Made by a program: the position numbers and the translations under genes
The notes under the pieces: model-generated
The model's database searches: none
Seen by the model: the letters and a program-made list of their open reading frames with translations, nothing else
What the model was told of the DNA's origin: nothing
Source: an uncultured Clostridiaceae bacterium
GTDB lineage: Bacteria > Bacillota > Clostridia > Lachnospirales > Lachnospiraceae
Assembly (NCBI GenBank): GCA_947175375.1
Contig: CAMWMT010000230.1
Location: forward strand, 1-5,230
Direction: 5' to 3'
DNA: 5,230 nucleotides
In this document: positions 1-5,230 of the stretch, one piece after another
How the letters are laid out: every line of letters starts with the position of its first letter
Numbering within the stretch: position 1 is the stretch's first letter

Positions 1-280
1 CTACCTGGCCTGCAGATACAACGGAGATCTCCGCACTGCGGTAACAGTCCGGACGTTCTGACGGAACCTGGGACCACTGTGCAAGTCCAAGGGTCGCGTC
101 TGCTTCGCTTGCTCCCCGTTTATAGAGCATCTTGCCCCACACCTTTACCGTTATCCCAAAATCCGTTGCACGGGCATTGGAATCCGGTGATGATGCGGAA
201 TTAAAATCCACTCTGGTAATGCTTCTCTCATCAAAAACAATGTCTTCGGTTCCTCCGGTGATTTTCATACGAAATCCCAT
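1..280 (-). CDS. Small Hcp/tail-tube-like protein, 5' part only (cut by window edge)
   Basis: The first 93 codons of a gene whose 3' end lies outside the window. The product starts MGFRMKITGGTEDIVFDE and shows alternating hydrophobic/polar strands (residues 5-16, 21-26, 42-52, 82-93) with no signal peptide, no membrane helix and one Cys (residue 79). This all-beta, cytosolic, abundant-protein look fits the inner-tube subunits of contractile systems (Hcp and phage tail-tube fold). Its place directly after a sheath-like gene fits too, because sheath and tube genes are commonly adjacent in phages, T6SS and eCIS. The start at 280 is set by a near-perfect ribosome binding site at 289-297; the in-frame ATG four codons later has nothing comparable. 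The tube assignment rests mainly on context and general fold pattern, not on a decisive motif. I vaguely associate this small-protein family with Lachnospiraceae contractile-type loci but cannot verify it here. Confidence 0.6.
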   Translation of the reverse strand, partial: MGFRMKITGGTEDIVFDERSITRVDFNSASSPDSNARATDFGITVKVWGKMLYKRGASEADATLGLAQWSQVPSERPDCYRSAEISVVSAGQV

Positions 281-288
281 GAATCTTT

Positions 289-297
289 CCTCCTTTT
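289..297 (-). promoter_or_regulatory. Strong ribosome binding site for the tube-like gene
   Basis: Read on the minus strand this is AAAAGGAGG, 8 nt before the ATG at 280. It is the closest match to the anti-Shine-Dalgarno among the five genes, which fits a protein needed in many copies, and it decides the start codon. Confidence 0.8.
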
Positions 298-315
298 CGT
301 TTTTCCTGTTTGCCA

Positions 316-333
316 ACTGTCCATCCGGACAGT
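316..333 (-). other. Intergenic hairpin between sheath-like and tube-like genes
   Basis: A perfect 7-bp inverted repeat, ACTGTCC / GGACAGT, with a 4-nt loop, sits in the 79-nt gap between the two genes. On the transcribed strand it is followed by TGGCAAACAGG rather than a run of T, so it is not a standard intrinsic terminator. A stem here could mark an RNA processing point or protect the 5' end of a downstream transcript, giving separate dosage of the tube. That function is inferred; only the repeat is seen. Confidence 0.5.
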
Positions 334-359
334 ATCAGCCTTCCTTTTTTTCTGGAACA

Positions 360-2537
360 TCATGCCTTTGACGCAGAAAGGCGGTTGATCTCCACTTCCA
401 GATTCTTTACATTCCCGTTAAAGGTAATGTTCAATGTACAGTAACCGTTGTCCTCATCGATCAGGTATTCGATGTCATCTCCCTGGCCCAGGATGCCGTT
501 CAGATACTCTCTTTTAGAAAGCCAGCGGCTCTTCTGGCTGTTCGGATTATTGGAGAAGAACTGTACAATGGAGTCCTCCTTGAAATCTCCTGTCCCATGC
601 CGAAGGATTCTCTCGATATAATTGCTTACCTGGGTCTTGTAGATCGGCTCATACACATACCCGTCTGACATCAGGTTCCTTGTTTTGTAGACCATGATAT
701 TGGTAATATCATTTCCCAGGTATACCGCATTCTCGGAACTGAAAACAAATCCAAAATTCTTACGGTTAATATCGTTTTTGATCGAATTGGTGAATCCGGT
801 GATCTCTTTCGCCATGGTGGTGCAGACAACCAGCGCATGATTATCCGCCTCAATGTCGAACCTTACCCCCGGCAGTTCCGGGTCTACCCGCCGTTTTCCA
901 AATTTGCTGCTCAGATATTCCGGACACTGGCATGCTGCCACGATACCTGCCGCTACATACGCCGCACCAACATATACCCCATCGATCCACAGCTTCATGA
1001 TATCTTCTTTTTCACCGGACAATTCTGCGGTATCGCCGTTGATAACCATGCGTCTGTCCAGCACCACTCCGGATTTGTCTTTTGGAATGATGGTAAAGTT
1101 GGGCAGGCAGGGAATTGCATATTCGCTGTATGGTTTCCCGCGCAGAGTTGCACAGCGATCCTCATACTTCTCCACCCCTTCAGTAGCCAGGGCATTGAAT
1201 GTCGTGCTGTCATCCGCTTCATAGCTGAAAAAGCACTGTACACCATAATCCTTAAATACATCCAGAAGCCTTGCCAGCGATTCTACGCTGTTCACATCAC
1301 TGCGTTCGGTCTTTGCATTTCCCCGGAAGCGTTCCCTTGTCAGCTTCATCTTGCTGTACTGGTCCAGAGACACATTCGGTATAATGGCATACCATACGGT
1401 GTTCCCAAAATCATTCTTTGCATTGACTGTATTCAGATATGTGATCAGCCGGGATATATTGCCGGATTTTGCCAGCATATCATTTGAGACATTGGTCACC
1501 AGCAGAGAAGGTCTCATGCCCTTTACTTTCTTCGGATACTGTTCAAAAAAGCACCAGACTCCCAGAAGCTTTTCAATCAGCGGTTTTACCGTCTTGATAA
1601 AGGCATCCTTGGATTCCCGGTAGAATTCCAGATAGGAGTTATAATTTGCAACCTCCTGCTCCATATCGGCTGTGCTCTCCATCGTGGACGCCAGCGGACA
1701 GAAGGTTCTGGCAACCAGAGACGCCACGTAGTCATTCCCTTCTTCATTCAGCGCCGAATAATCTTCTTTCAATGCTTCGATCAGTCCGGTATTTACATGG
1801 TCATCCACCGTCGCCAGAGCTGTACTCTCTGCTTTCGGCGCTTCCAGCACTTTCAGTTCCCCGTGCTCTCCCATACTCAGTACGCCAAGAGCCAGTGGAG
1901 TATGATCTTTTTTGTCTGTTCCATCTCCAAGCAGGAGTCTTGTCTTGATATCCTCAATCGCCAGCGGCAGCATGGCCATGACGTTATTGTAATTGGCACT
2001 GGCTTCCTCAAACATCACATTCAGTTTATCGGCAAGGTCCAGCTTTTTCGGATCCCCTTCTTCCAGCTTTGCATATTCCCCATAGGTATACTGCAGTTCT
2101 TTCCGGTTCTGCCGGATGGCCTCCATCACTTTCCTGGGGGAGATCATCTCTGTGAGCTTTTCAAATTTAAAATTCACATTGATGCTCCCTTCTGCCCTCC
2201 GGGTATCCACCATGGACATCAGCATGGCCATGAACTCATTCTGCCTGTTCAGAGGAATCTCCGTCAGCATCTCTTCCGGCACCTGCTCCGGCCGTTCCAG
2301 CTCATATGCTACTTTCTGATTGTTCGCGTTGTAATAACAGTATACTTTTGGATCCAGCTTTTCCAGAAGTTCATCGAAGCTGTGTACCAGCAGATGGTCG
2401 TTGATCTCCCGGATCTTGTCATCTGACAGACTCTCCATTCCACGTACATCCCCTACCAGAGTCAGGAAATCCAGCTTATCCGGATTGATGACCTCAAAAA
2501 GCATGGTCCGGTTTGTCTGCTTTATCACATTTCCCAT
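360..2537 (-). CDS. Contractile sheath-like protein, TssB-TssC-type halves in one chain
   Basis: A 725-residue soluble protein without signal peptide or membrane helix. Near the N terminus (about residues 25-66) the pattern LVGDVRGMESLSDD, then HSFDELLEKLDPKV, resembles TssB/VipA, where a GDFSG-type turn and a 'D.FDEVL.KL.P.V' helix occur in the same order. Residues 130-200 are helical and charged. The C-terminal third (about 515-725) resembles TssC/VipB: a segment YIERILRHGTGDF (640-652), a later LSKREYLNGIL (673-683), and a final strand pair ending TFNGNVKNLEVEINRLS, comparable to the TssC ending in which a beta strand runs just before the chain terminus. These would form the interlocking strands that link sheath subunits. 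T6SS normally splits these halves into two proteins; phage sheaths are single chains. Start ATG follows AAGGAGG by 11 nt. It lies 42 nt after the VWA gene and 79 nt before the tube-like gene. The sheath role is an inference from remote similarity read by eye; no enzymatic motif is visible. Confidence 0.68.
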   Translation of the reverse strand: MGNVIKQTNRTMLFEVINPDKLDFLTLVGDVRGMESLSDDKIREINDHLLVHSFDELLEKLDPKVYCYYNANNQKVAYELERPEQVPEEMLTEIPLNRQNEFMAMLMSMVDTRRAEGSINVNFKFEKLTEMISPRKVMEAIRQNRKELQYTYGEYAKLEEGDPKKLDLADKLNVMFEEASANYNNVMAMLPLAIEDIKTRLLLGDGTDKKDHTPLALGVLSMGEHGELKVLEAPKAESTALATVDDHVNTGLIEALKEDYSALNEEGNDYVASLVARTFCPLASTMESTADMEQEVANYNSYLEFYRESKDAFIKTVKPLIEKLLGVWCFFEQYPKKVKGMRPSLLVTNVSNDMLAKSGNISRLITYLNTVNAKNDFGNTVWYAIIPNVSLDQYSKMKLTRERFRGNAKTERSDVNSVESLARLLDVFKDYGVQCFFSYEADDSTTFNALATEGVEKYEDRCATLRGKPYSEYAIPCLPNFTIIPKDKSGVVLDRRMVINGDTAELSGEKEDIMKLWIDGVYVGAAYVAAGIVAACQCPEYLSSKFGKRRVDPELPGVRFDIEADNHALVVCTTMAKEITGFTNSIKNDINRKNFGFVFSSENAVYLGNDITNIMVYKTRNLMSDGYVYEPIYKTQVSNYIERILRHGTGDFKEDSIVQFFSNNPNSQKSRWLSKREYLNGILGQGDDIEYLIDEDNGYCTLNITFNGNVKNLEVEINRLSASKA

Positions 2538-2548
2538 AGTGATCGCTT

Positions 2549-2555
2549 CCTCCTT
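2549..2555 (-). promoter_or_regulatory. Ribosome binding site of the sheath-like gene, partly inside an inverted repeat
   Basis: Minus-strand AAGGAGG, 11 nt before the ATG at 2537. The segment AGGAAG (2546-2551) overlapping it is complementary to CTTCCT (2573-2578) just after the stop codon of the VWA gene. The 6-bp stem with a 21-nt loop is weak, but it could mildly link sheath translation to termination of the upstream gene. The binding site is clear; the pairing effect is speculative. Confidence 0.65.
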
Positions 2556-2579
2556 GTGTATTTTATGGTTAAAGGAAGG

Positions 2580-4412
2580 TTATTCCCATATCCCTTCTCT
2601 TTCTCCCGGCTTCAGATTCCGGTAATGCAATTCCATCTCCGTCTTTTCATCCTCAAAAGACACGGTGATTTTTCCATTATAGTAAACCGGATATCCTGTA
2701 CCCTTTTTCAGAATCTCCATCCCGCGCATGACCGTACAGCCTTCTGTCTGATCCAGTATGATCAGGCTGTGATCCGGTCCCGGATACAGAAGGATTCCAT
2801 CCGCCCCGATCCTTCCAAGCCGTATTCCGCAGGAAGTAAGGATCTGGTCCAGCGTCAGCCTTCCGGATTTTCTTCCAAACAGGCGATAAGTCTGAGGAGG
2901 TACATCCCTGCCGTCTTCTGTACGGACCACGTACAGATTCAGTTTTCCGGAATAGGGACAGTCTTTGATTTCTGATGGCTTCCCGTTTTCATTTCCGGAA
3001 GGTCCTTTGGCCATATAGATGATCGTCGTATGCTTTCTGCGCATCCATATAAGGAGTAATATCAAAAGAAGGATACACAAAATACCCAGGATTCCGGCCA
3101 GCGGCCGATAGTCGGGAACCGGTTCATACGCTGGATCCGGTTCTTTTTCAATTTCAACCATAACAGGCTGCTGAATGTGGAAAACGGCGTCTTCATTATC
3201 TTCCTCTACAGACATTTCCACGTGGTCGATCCCGTCTGCGGGCAGCGTGATGCAGATCTGTCCCTGTTTGATCGCCTCCGTATACGACTCCCCATTGATG
3301 ATACAGTTTACTTCTTTTCCCTCAAACCCTGCATCCGACCATATGTTTTCATGACTTTCTGAAGTATTCAGAAGCCGGACCGTAAGATCTGTAAAATGTT
3401 CATAGACAGGCGGAATATTTTTCTTTACTTCTTCCGCTGTCCGGGGAATTTCTTCTATCCGGTACTCTGCGGTGACTTCCGGAACAGCTTCGTATTCCAA
3501 AAGTTCATACGCCTGTATCCCTGAACCATCTGTATCCCCGTACATCACCTGTATATTTCCTGCTTCCGGATCTGACAGCTCCACCACGGCATATCGCTGT
3601 CCCTGAAGGATCTTCATATTTTCAGCCGGATGGTCTACGATTATCTCTCCCATCGGCTGCTCCGACCAGAGCATATAGGTTACCCGTTCTGCCCCGACCG
3701 GTATCTCAGATTTCAGACTCCCGCCTTCCGCTCTGAGATCCTCTTTTGGAAAATCCAGCCGTTCTGTAAGGATACGCCCCATGATCTGAGACAACGTTCC
3801 TGACGGACCTTCCCAATAGATGGCGCCATCCGTCTCTTCCGCACCGGCAAAGATATGCATCCCGGGATCTCCCAGTTCTGAACCGATTGCCACGATATAT
3901 ATCCGGATGCCTTTCTGCCGGGCCTGACTGACAGCTTCGGCATAAAGGCTTCTCGATGCTTCTCTTTCCTGGCTGTCCGGCATATCAATCTCTCCGTCTG
4001 TCAGCATGATGATACACCGTTCGGTATCCGCATCTTCTGTAAAAAGTCCTACCGCCTGACGAAGTCCTTCTCCTGCATTCGTGTAACCGGAACAGGTAAT
4101 AGACTCCAATGTTTCTTCCATCTGCTGTGGTTCTGTTCCAAGAGGAACCACAGCCTGTATCGTTGTACCATATGCTACCAGGCCTGTCTGCCAGTTTTTT
4201 GGCAGTCCATACAAGACCTGCCGGACCGCATCGGCCGCCAGCCGGTCCGGGTCCTGCGTATTCATGGAAGCACTGGTATCCAGCAAAAGTACGATCTCAC
4301 CATCATGAGTACTGTACCCGTCTTCCCCTTTTGCCATAACAGCTCCTGCTGACAAGAAACACAGCAGGAGCATCTGGAAAAAGAATAAAATATGATTCCA
4401 TTGCTTTTTCAT
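2580..4412 (-). CDS. Exported, membrane-anchored VWA-domain protein with cytosolic beta-rich tail
   Basis: A 610-residue protein. Residues 1-27 form a signal peptide (MKKQWNH, hydrophobic core 8-25, cleavage likely after VMA). A von Willebrand factor A domain follows (about 39-215) with a complete MIDAS metal site: D45-T-S-A-S49, T111 in SGYTNAGEG, and D139 in LTDGE. It should bind Mg2+/Mn2+ and a protein ligand outside the cell. Residues 215-435 are beta-rich and extracytoplasmic, with no family I recognise. One transmembrane helix (about 437-456) ends in the stop-transfer MRRKH, leaving a cytosolic tail of about 154 residues. The tail is beta-rich; its second half distantly recalls FHA-like sandwiches, but canonical FHA phosphothreonine-binding residues are not evident. 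A GTG three nucleotides upstream (4415) could also start translation; I prefer the ATG because AAAGGA (4422-4427) lies 9 nt before it. Position between agrD and the sheath-like gene suggests an envelope sensor or docking partner for the machine. Domain calls are firm; the role is inference. Confidence 0.85.
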   Translation of the reverse strand: MKKQWNHILFFFQMLLLCFLSAGAVMAKGEDGYSTHDGEIVLLLDTSASMNTQDPDRLAADAVRQVLYGLPKNWQTGLVAYGTTIQAVVPLGTEPQQMEETLESITCSGYTNAGEGLRQAVGLFTEDADTERCIIMLTDGEIDMPDSQEREASRSLYAEAVSQARQKGIRIYIVAIGSELGDPGMHIFAGAEETDGAIYWEGPSGTLSQIMGRILTERLDFPKEDLRAEGGSLKSEIPVGAERVTYMLWSEQPMGEIIVDHPAENMKILQGQRYAVVELSDPEAGNIQVMYGDTDGSGIQAYELLEYEAVPEVTAEYRIEEIPRTAEEVKKNIPPVYEHFTDLTVRLLNTSESHENIWSDAGFEGKEVNCIINGESYTEAIKQGQICITLPADGIDHVEMSVEEDNEDAVFHIQQPVMVEIEKEPDPAYEPVPDYRPLAGILGILCILLLILLLIWMRRKHTTIIYMAKGPSGNENGKPSEIKDCPYSGKLNLYVVRTEDGRDVPPQTYRLFGRKSGRLTLDQILTSCGIRLGRIGADGILLYPGPDHSLIILDQTEGCTVMRGMEILKKGTGYPVYYNGKITVSFEDEKTEMELHYRNLKPGEREGIWE

Positions 4413-4421
4413 CACACGTAG

Positions 4422-4427
4422 TCCTTT
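4422..4427 (-). promoter_or_regulatory. Ribosome binding site of the VWA gene
   Basis: Minus-strand AAAGGA, 9 nt before the ATG at 4412 and 6 nt before the alternative GTG at 4415. It supports initiation here but does not fully separate the two adjacent start codons. The 38-nt gap back to agrD shows no terminator hairpin. Confidence 0.5.
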
Positions 4428-4450
4428 GGCTTTCGCAGATTCTTCTACTC

Positions 4451-4573
4451 TTATCTTTCCTTTTTCACAGGTTTCTTAGGCTGGTAAAGACCATACTCGG
4501 AAGCTCTTCCATCCGCACGTTTTGCTGCTTTTTTCGCAATTCCTGCGAGAAGTTCAAGTCCTCTTTTTTTCAT
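4451..4573 (-). CDS. agrD: AgrD-like cyclic lactone autoinducer precursor, 40 residues
   Basis: A short gene 18 nt downstream of agrB. The product has the three AgrD parts: an amphipathic, basic N-terminal helix (residues 1-20, MKKRGLELLAGIAKKAAKRA) that would sit on the inner membrane face; a core around residues 24-29; and a C-terminal recognition segment beginning YQPKKP (30-35). In Listeria the core CFMFV precedes YQPEVP, so the equivalent five-residue ring here is S25-E-Y-G-L29. Serine in place of cysteine means a lactone rather than thiolactone ring, as known for Staphylococcus intermedius and the enterococcal Fsr pheromone. AgrB would cut after L29 and cyclise; the length of any exocyclic N-terminal tail cannot be read. 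The C-terminal tail is unusually basic (KKPVKKER), whereas classical AgrD tails are acidic. Start ATG follows AAAGGAG by 9 nt. Identity is well supported by motif plus agrB; the mature peptide is inferred. Confidence 0.88.
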   Translation of the reverse strand: MKKRGLELLAGIAKKAAKRADGRASEYGLYQPKKPVKKER

Positions 4574-4582
4574 GCTTGTCAA

Positions 4583-4589
4583 CTCCTTT
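4583..4589 (-). promoter_or_regulatory. Ribosome binding site of agrD
   Basis: Minus-strand AAAGGAG, 9 nt before the ATG at 4573, located in the 18-nt gap after the agrB stop codon. It confirms that the 40-codon frame is a real gene and suggests coupled expression with agrB. Confidence 0.75.
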
Positions 4590-4591
4590 CT

Positions 4592-5149
4592 TTAAATAAA
4601 CATATAAATTAACACCATTATGAACGCACTCATGATACTTAAAAATAACTGGCTCATCTGAAGATACCATAAGAGAATTCCTGTCATACACCAAAACATA
4701 TATACTATTAAGCTTTTCGTTTTAAAGAGTTTTCTTTCATCCACCGAAAGTGGATGGTTTACATGCTCAATGGGTGCTTTTTTGCAGATACACATTCCTA
4801 ACAGGAAAACTACTGCCCAAAAAAGAAAACATAGACCAGTCACATATTGGGATAATAACCTGACAGCAACCGTCGATATCAGACAGGTCAGCGCAAACAT
4901 CAAAAAGCATTTCCCATAACTGTCCGCATGATAACCGCCGCAGAACAAACGCAGACTGACGAACACCACATAAAACAATCCCGTCTCCCACAGTGAACCA
5001 AGCAAACCTCCTATGATCATCATGATCAGAAAATTAATCATATTGGCCATAGTAATCTGCAGCCCATACTGGCAGGTTTCCATGTCATCTTCCCTAATCA
5101 CGTTTTCTCTGTACATCCATTTACATAAAAACAAGGAAAGCTGATACAT
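4592..5149 (-). CDS. agrB: AgrB, membrane endopeptidase processing the autoinducer peptide
   Basis: A 185-residue integral membrane cysteine protease that cleaves the C-terminal part of AgrD and forms the cyclic ester. The catalytic pair is visible: H74 in GGYHADSYGKC and C81, spaced seven residues exactly as H77/C84 of S. aureus AgrB. Other family marks are EDDMETCQYGL (20-30) before the first helix, RLFCGGYHA (67-75), and the loop KKAPIEHVNHPLSVDERKLFK (123-143), the usual 'AP.....PL...E' signature. Hydrophobic segments lie at about 31-51, 57-69, 82-100, 103-122, 147-163 and 167-185. Length is typical. A GTG at 5161 would add four residues, but the ATG at 5149 has GGAG at the right distance and places the N terminus as in relatives. 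The pheromone gene follows at once. Local base composition looks more AT-rich than in the genes downstream, partly expected for a membrane protein. Confidence 0.95.
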   Translation of the reverse strand: MYQLSLFLCKWMYRENVIREDDMETCQYGLQITMANMINFLIMMIIGGLLGSLWETGLFYVVFVSLRLFCGGYHADSYGKCFLMFALTCLISTVAVRLLSQYVTGLCFLFWAVVFLLGMCICKKAPIEHVNHPLSVDERKLFKTKSLIVYMFWCMTGILLWYLQMSQLFLSIMSAFIMVLIYMFI

Positions 5150-5155
5150 AAAGTT

Positions 5156-5159
5156 CTCC
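5156..5159 (-). promoter_or_regulatory. Ribosome binding site that fixes the agrB start
   Basis: Minus-strand GGAG, 6 nt before the ATG at 5149. The alternative in-frame GTG at 5161 overlaps this site and is preceded only by an AT-rich stretch with no purine-rich site, so the ATG is preferred. Confidence 0.55.
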
Positions 5160-5161
5160 AC

Positions 5162-5230
5162 TTTTATACAATTACTTTAGGGCGTGTTGAATAATGCATA
5201 TTTTGTCACATCAGCCAGACCAGAATACAC
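5162..5230. other. Non-coding stretch upstream of agrB, no clear element
   Basis: Sixty-nine bases up to the window edge without a supportable gene. On the minus strand a TATAAA occurs just before agrB, but it is too close to the ribosome binding site for a normal leader and its upstream partner (TTCAAC) is a poor -35. I also see no obvious AgrA-type direct repeat. The agr promoter probably lies further upstream or is not of consensus form. Confidence 0.4.

Noticed and set aside
316..333. Intrinsic terminator ending the sheath transcript
   Set aside because: The stem is only 7 bp and is not followed by a T run on the transcribed strand.
132..371. 79-codon plus-strand frame over the tube-like gene and the intergenic gap
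   Set aside because: It overlaps the well-started minus-strand gene and its ribosome binding site, and the translation has no recognisable feature.
837..1487. 216-codon open frame on the plus strand
   Set aside because: It lies wholly antisense to the sheath-like gene, has no ribosome binding site, and its translation (rich in Cys, His, Ile and Phe, with no domain) is typical of a shadow frame.
1797..2426. 209-codon open frame on the plus strand
   Set aside because: It is antisense to the 5' half of the sheath-like gene; the His/Phe/Gln-rich translation without motif marks it as a shadow of the real reading frame.
2556..2975. 139-codon plus-strand frame opposite the VWA gene's 3' end
   Set aside because: It is antisense to the cytosolic tail of the VWA protein, has no supporting start signal, and overlaps another spurious frame.
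5161..5230. TATAAA near agrB as a -10 promoter element
   Set aside because: Transcription would start within or at the ribosome binding site, and the hexamer 17 nt upstream (TTCAAC) is a poor -35, so no promoter is annotated.

Overview
The window reads as a segment of a low-to-mid GC Gram-positive chromosome, most likely a Clostridia/Lachnospiraceae-type gut bacterium. The grounds are an agr-type peptide quorum-sensing pair, Shine-Dalgarno sequences before all five genes (purine-rich and strong before agrD, the sheath gene and the tube-like gene), and a Sec-exported, membrane-anchored VWA protein of monoderm style. This assignment is inference from gene content; no rRNA or housekeeping marker is present.

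All five supported genes lie on the minus strand, so transcription runs from high to low coordinates. In order they are: agrB (5149-4592, peptide-processing membrane endopeptidase); a 40-residue agrD-like pheromone precursor (4573-4451); a secreted/anchored VWA protein with one transmembrane helix and a cytosolic tail (4412-2580); a 725-residue protein whose two ends resemble the T6SS sheath subunits TssB and TssC (2537-360); and the first 93 codons of a small protein that may be the inner tube, Hcp-like subunit (280-1, running off the window). Gaps are 18, 38, 42 and 79 nt, and I see no rho-independent terminator in any of them. One co-transcribed unit is therefore plausible.

The notable point is the combination. 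A cyclic-lactone autoinducer cassette stands directly upstream of, and apparently in line with, genes that look like a contractile injection machine (sheath, then tube) plus a cell-surface VWA protein. A working model is that the peptide signal reports cell density while the VWA protein reports or anchors at the envelope, and the sheath/tube genes encode the contractile device. The agr receptor kinase and response regulator (AgrC/AgrA) and the baseplate, spike and ATPase genes are not in this window, so the model needs the flanking sequence.

The sequence upstream of agrB (5162-5230) holds no gene I can support and no convincing promoter. No RNA gene, CRISPR array, or complete mobile element was seen.
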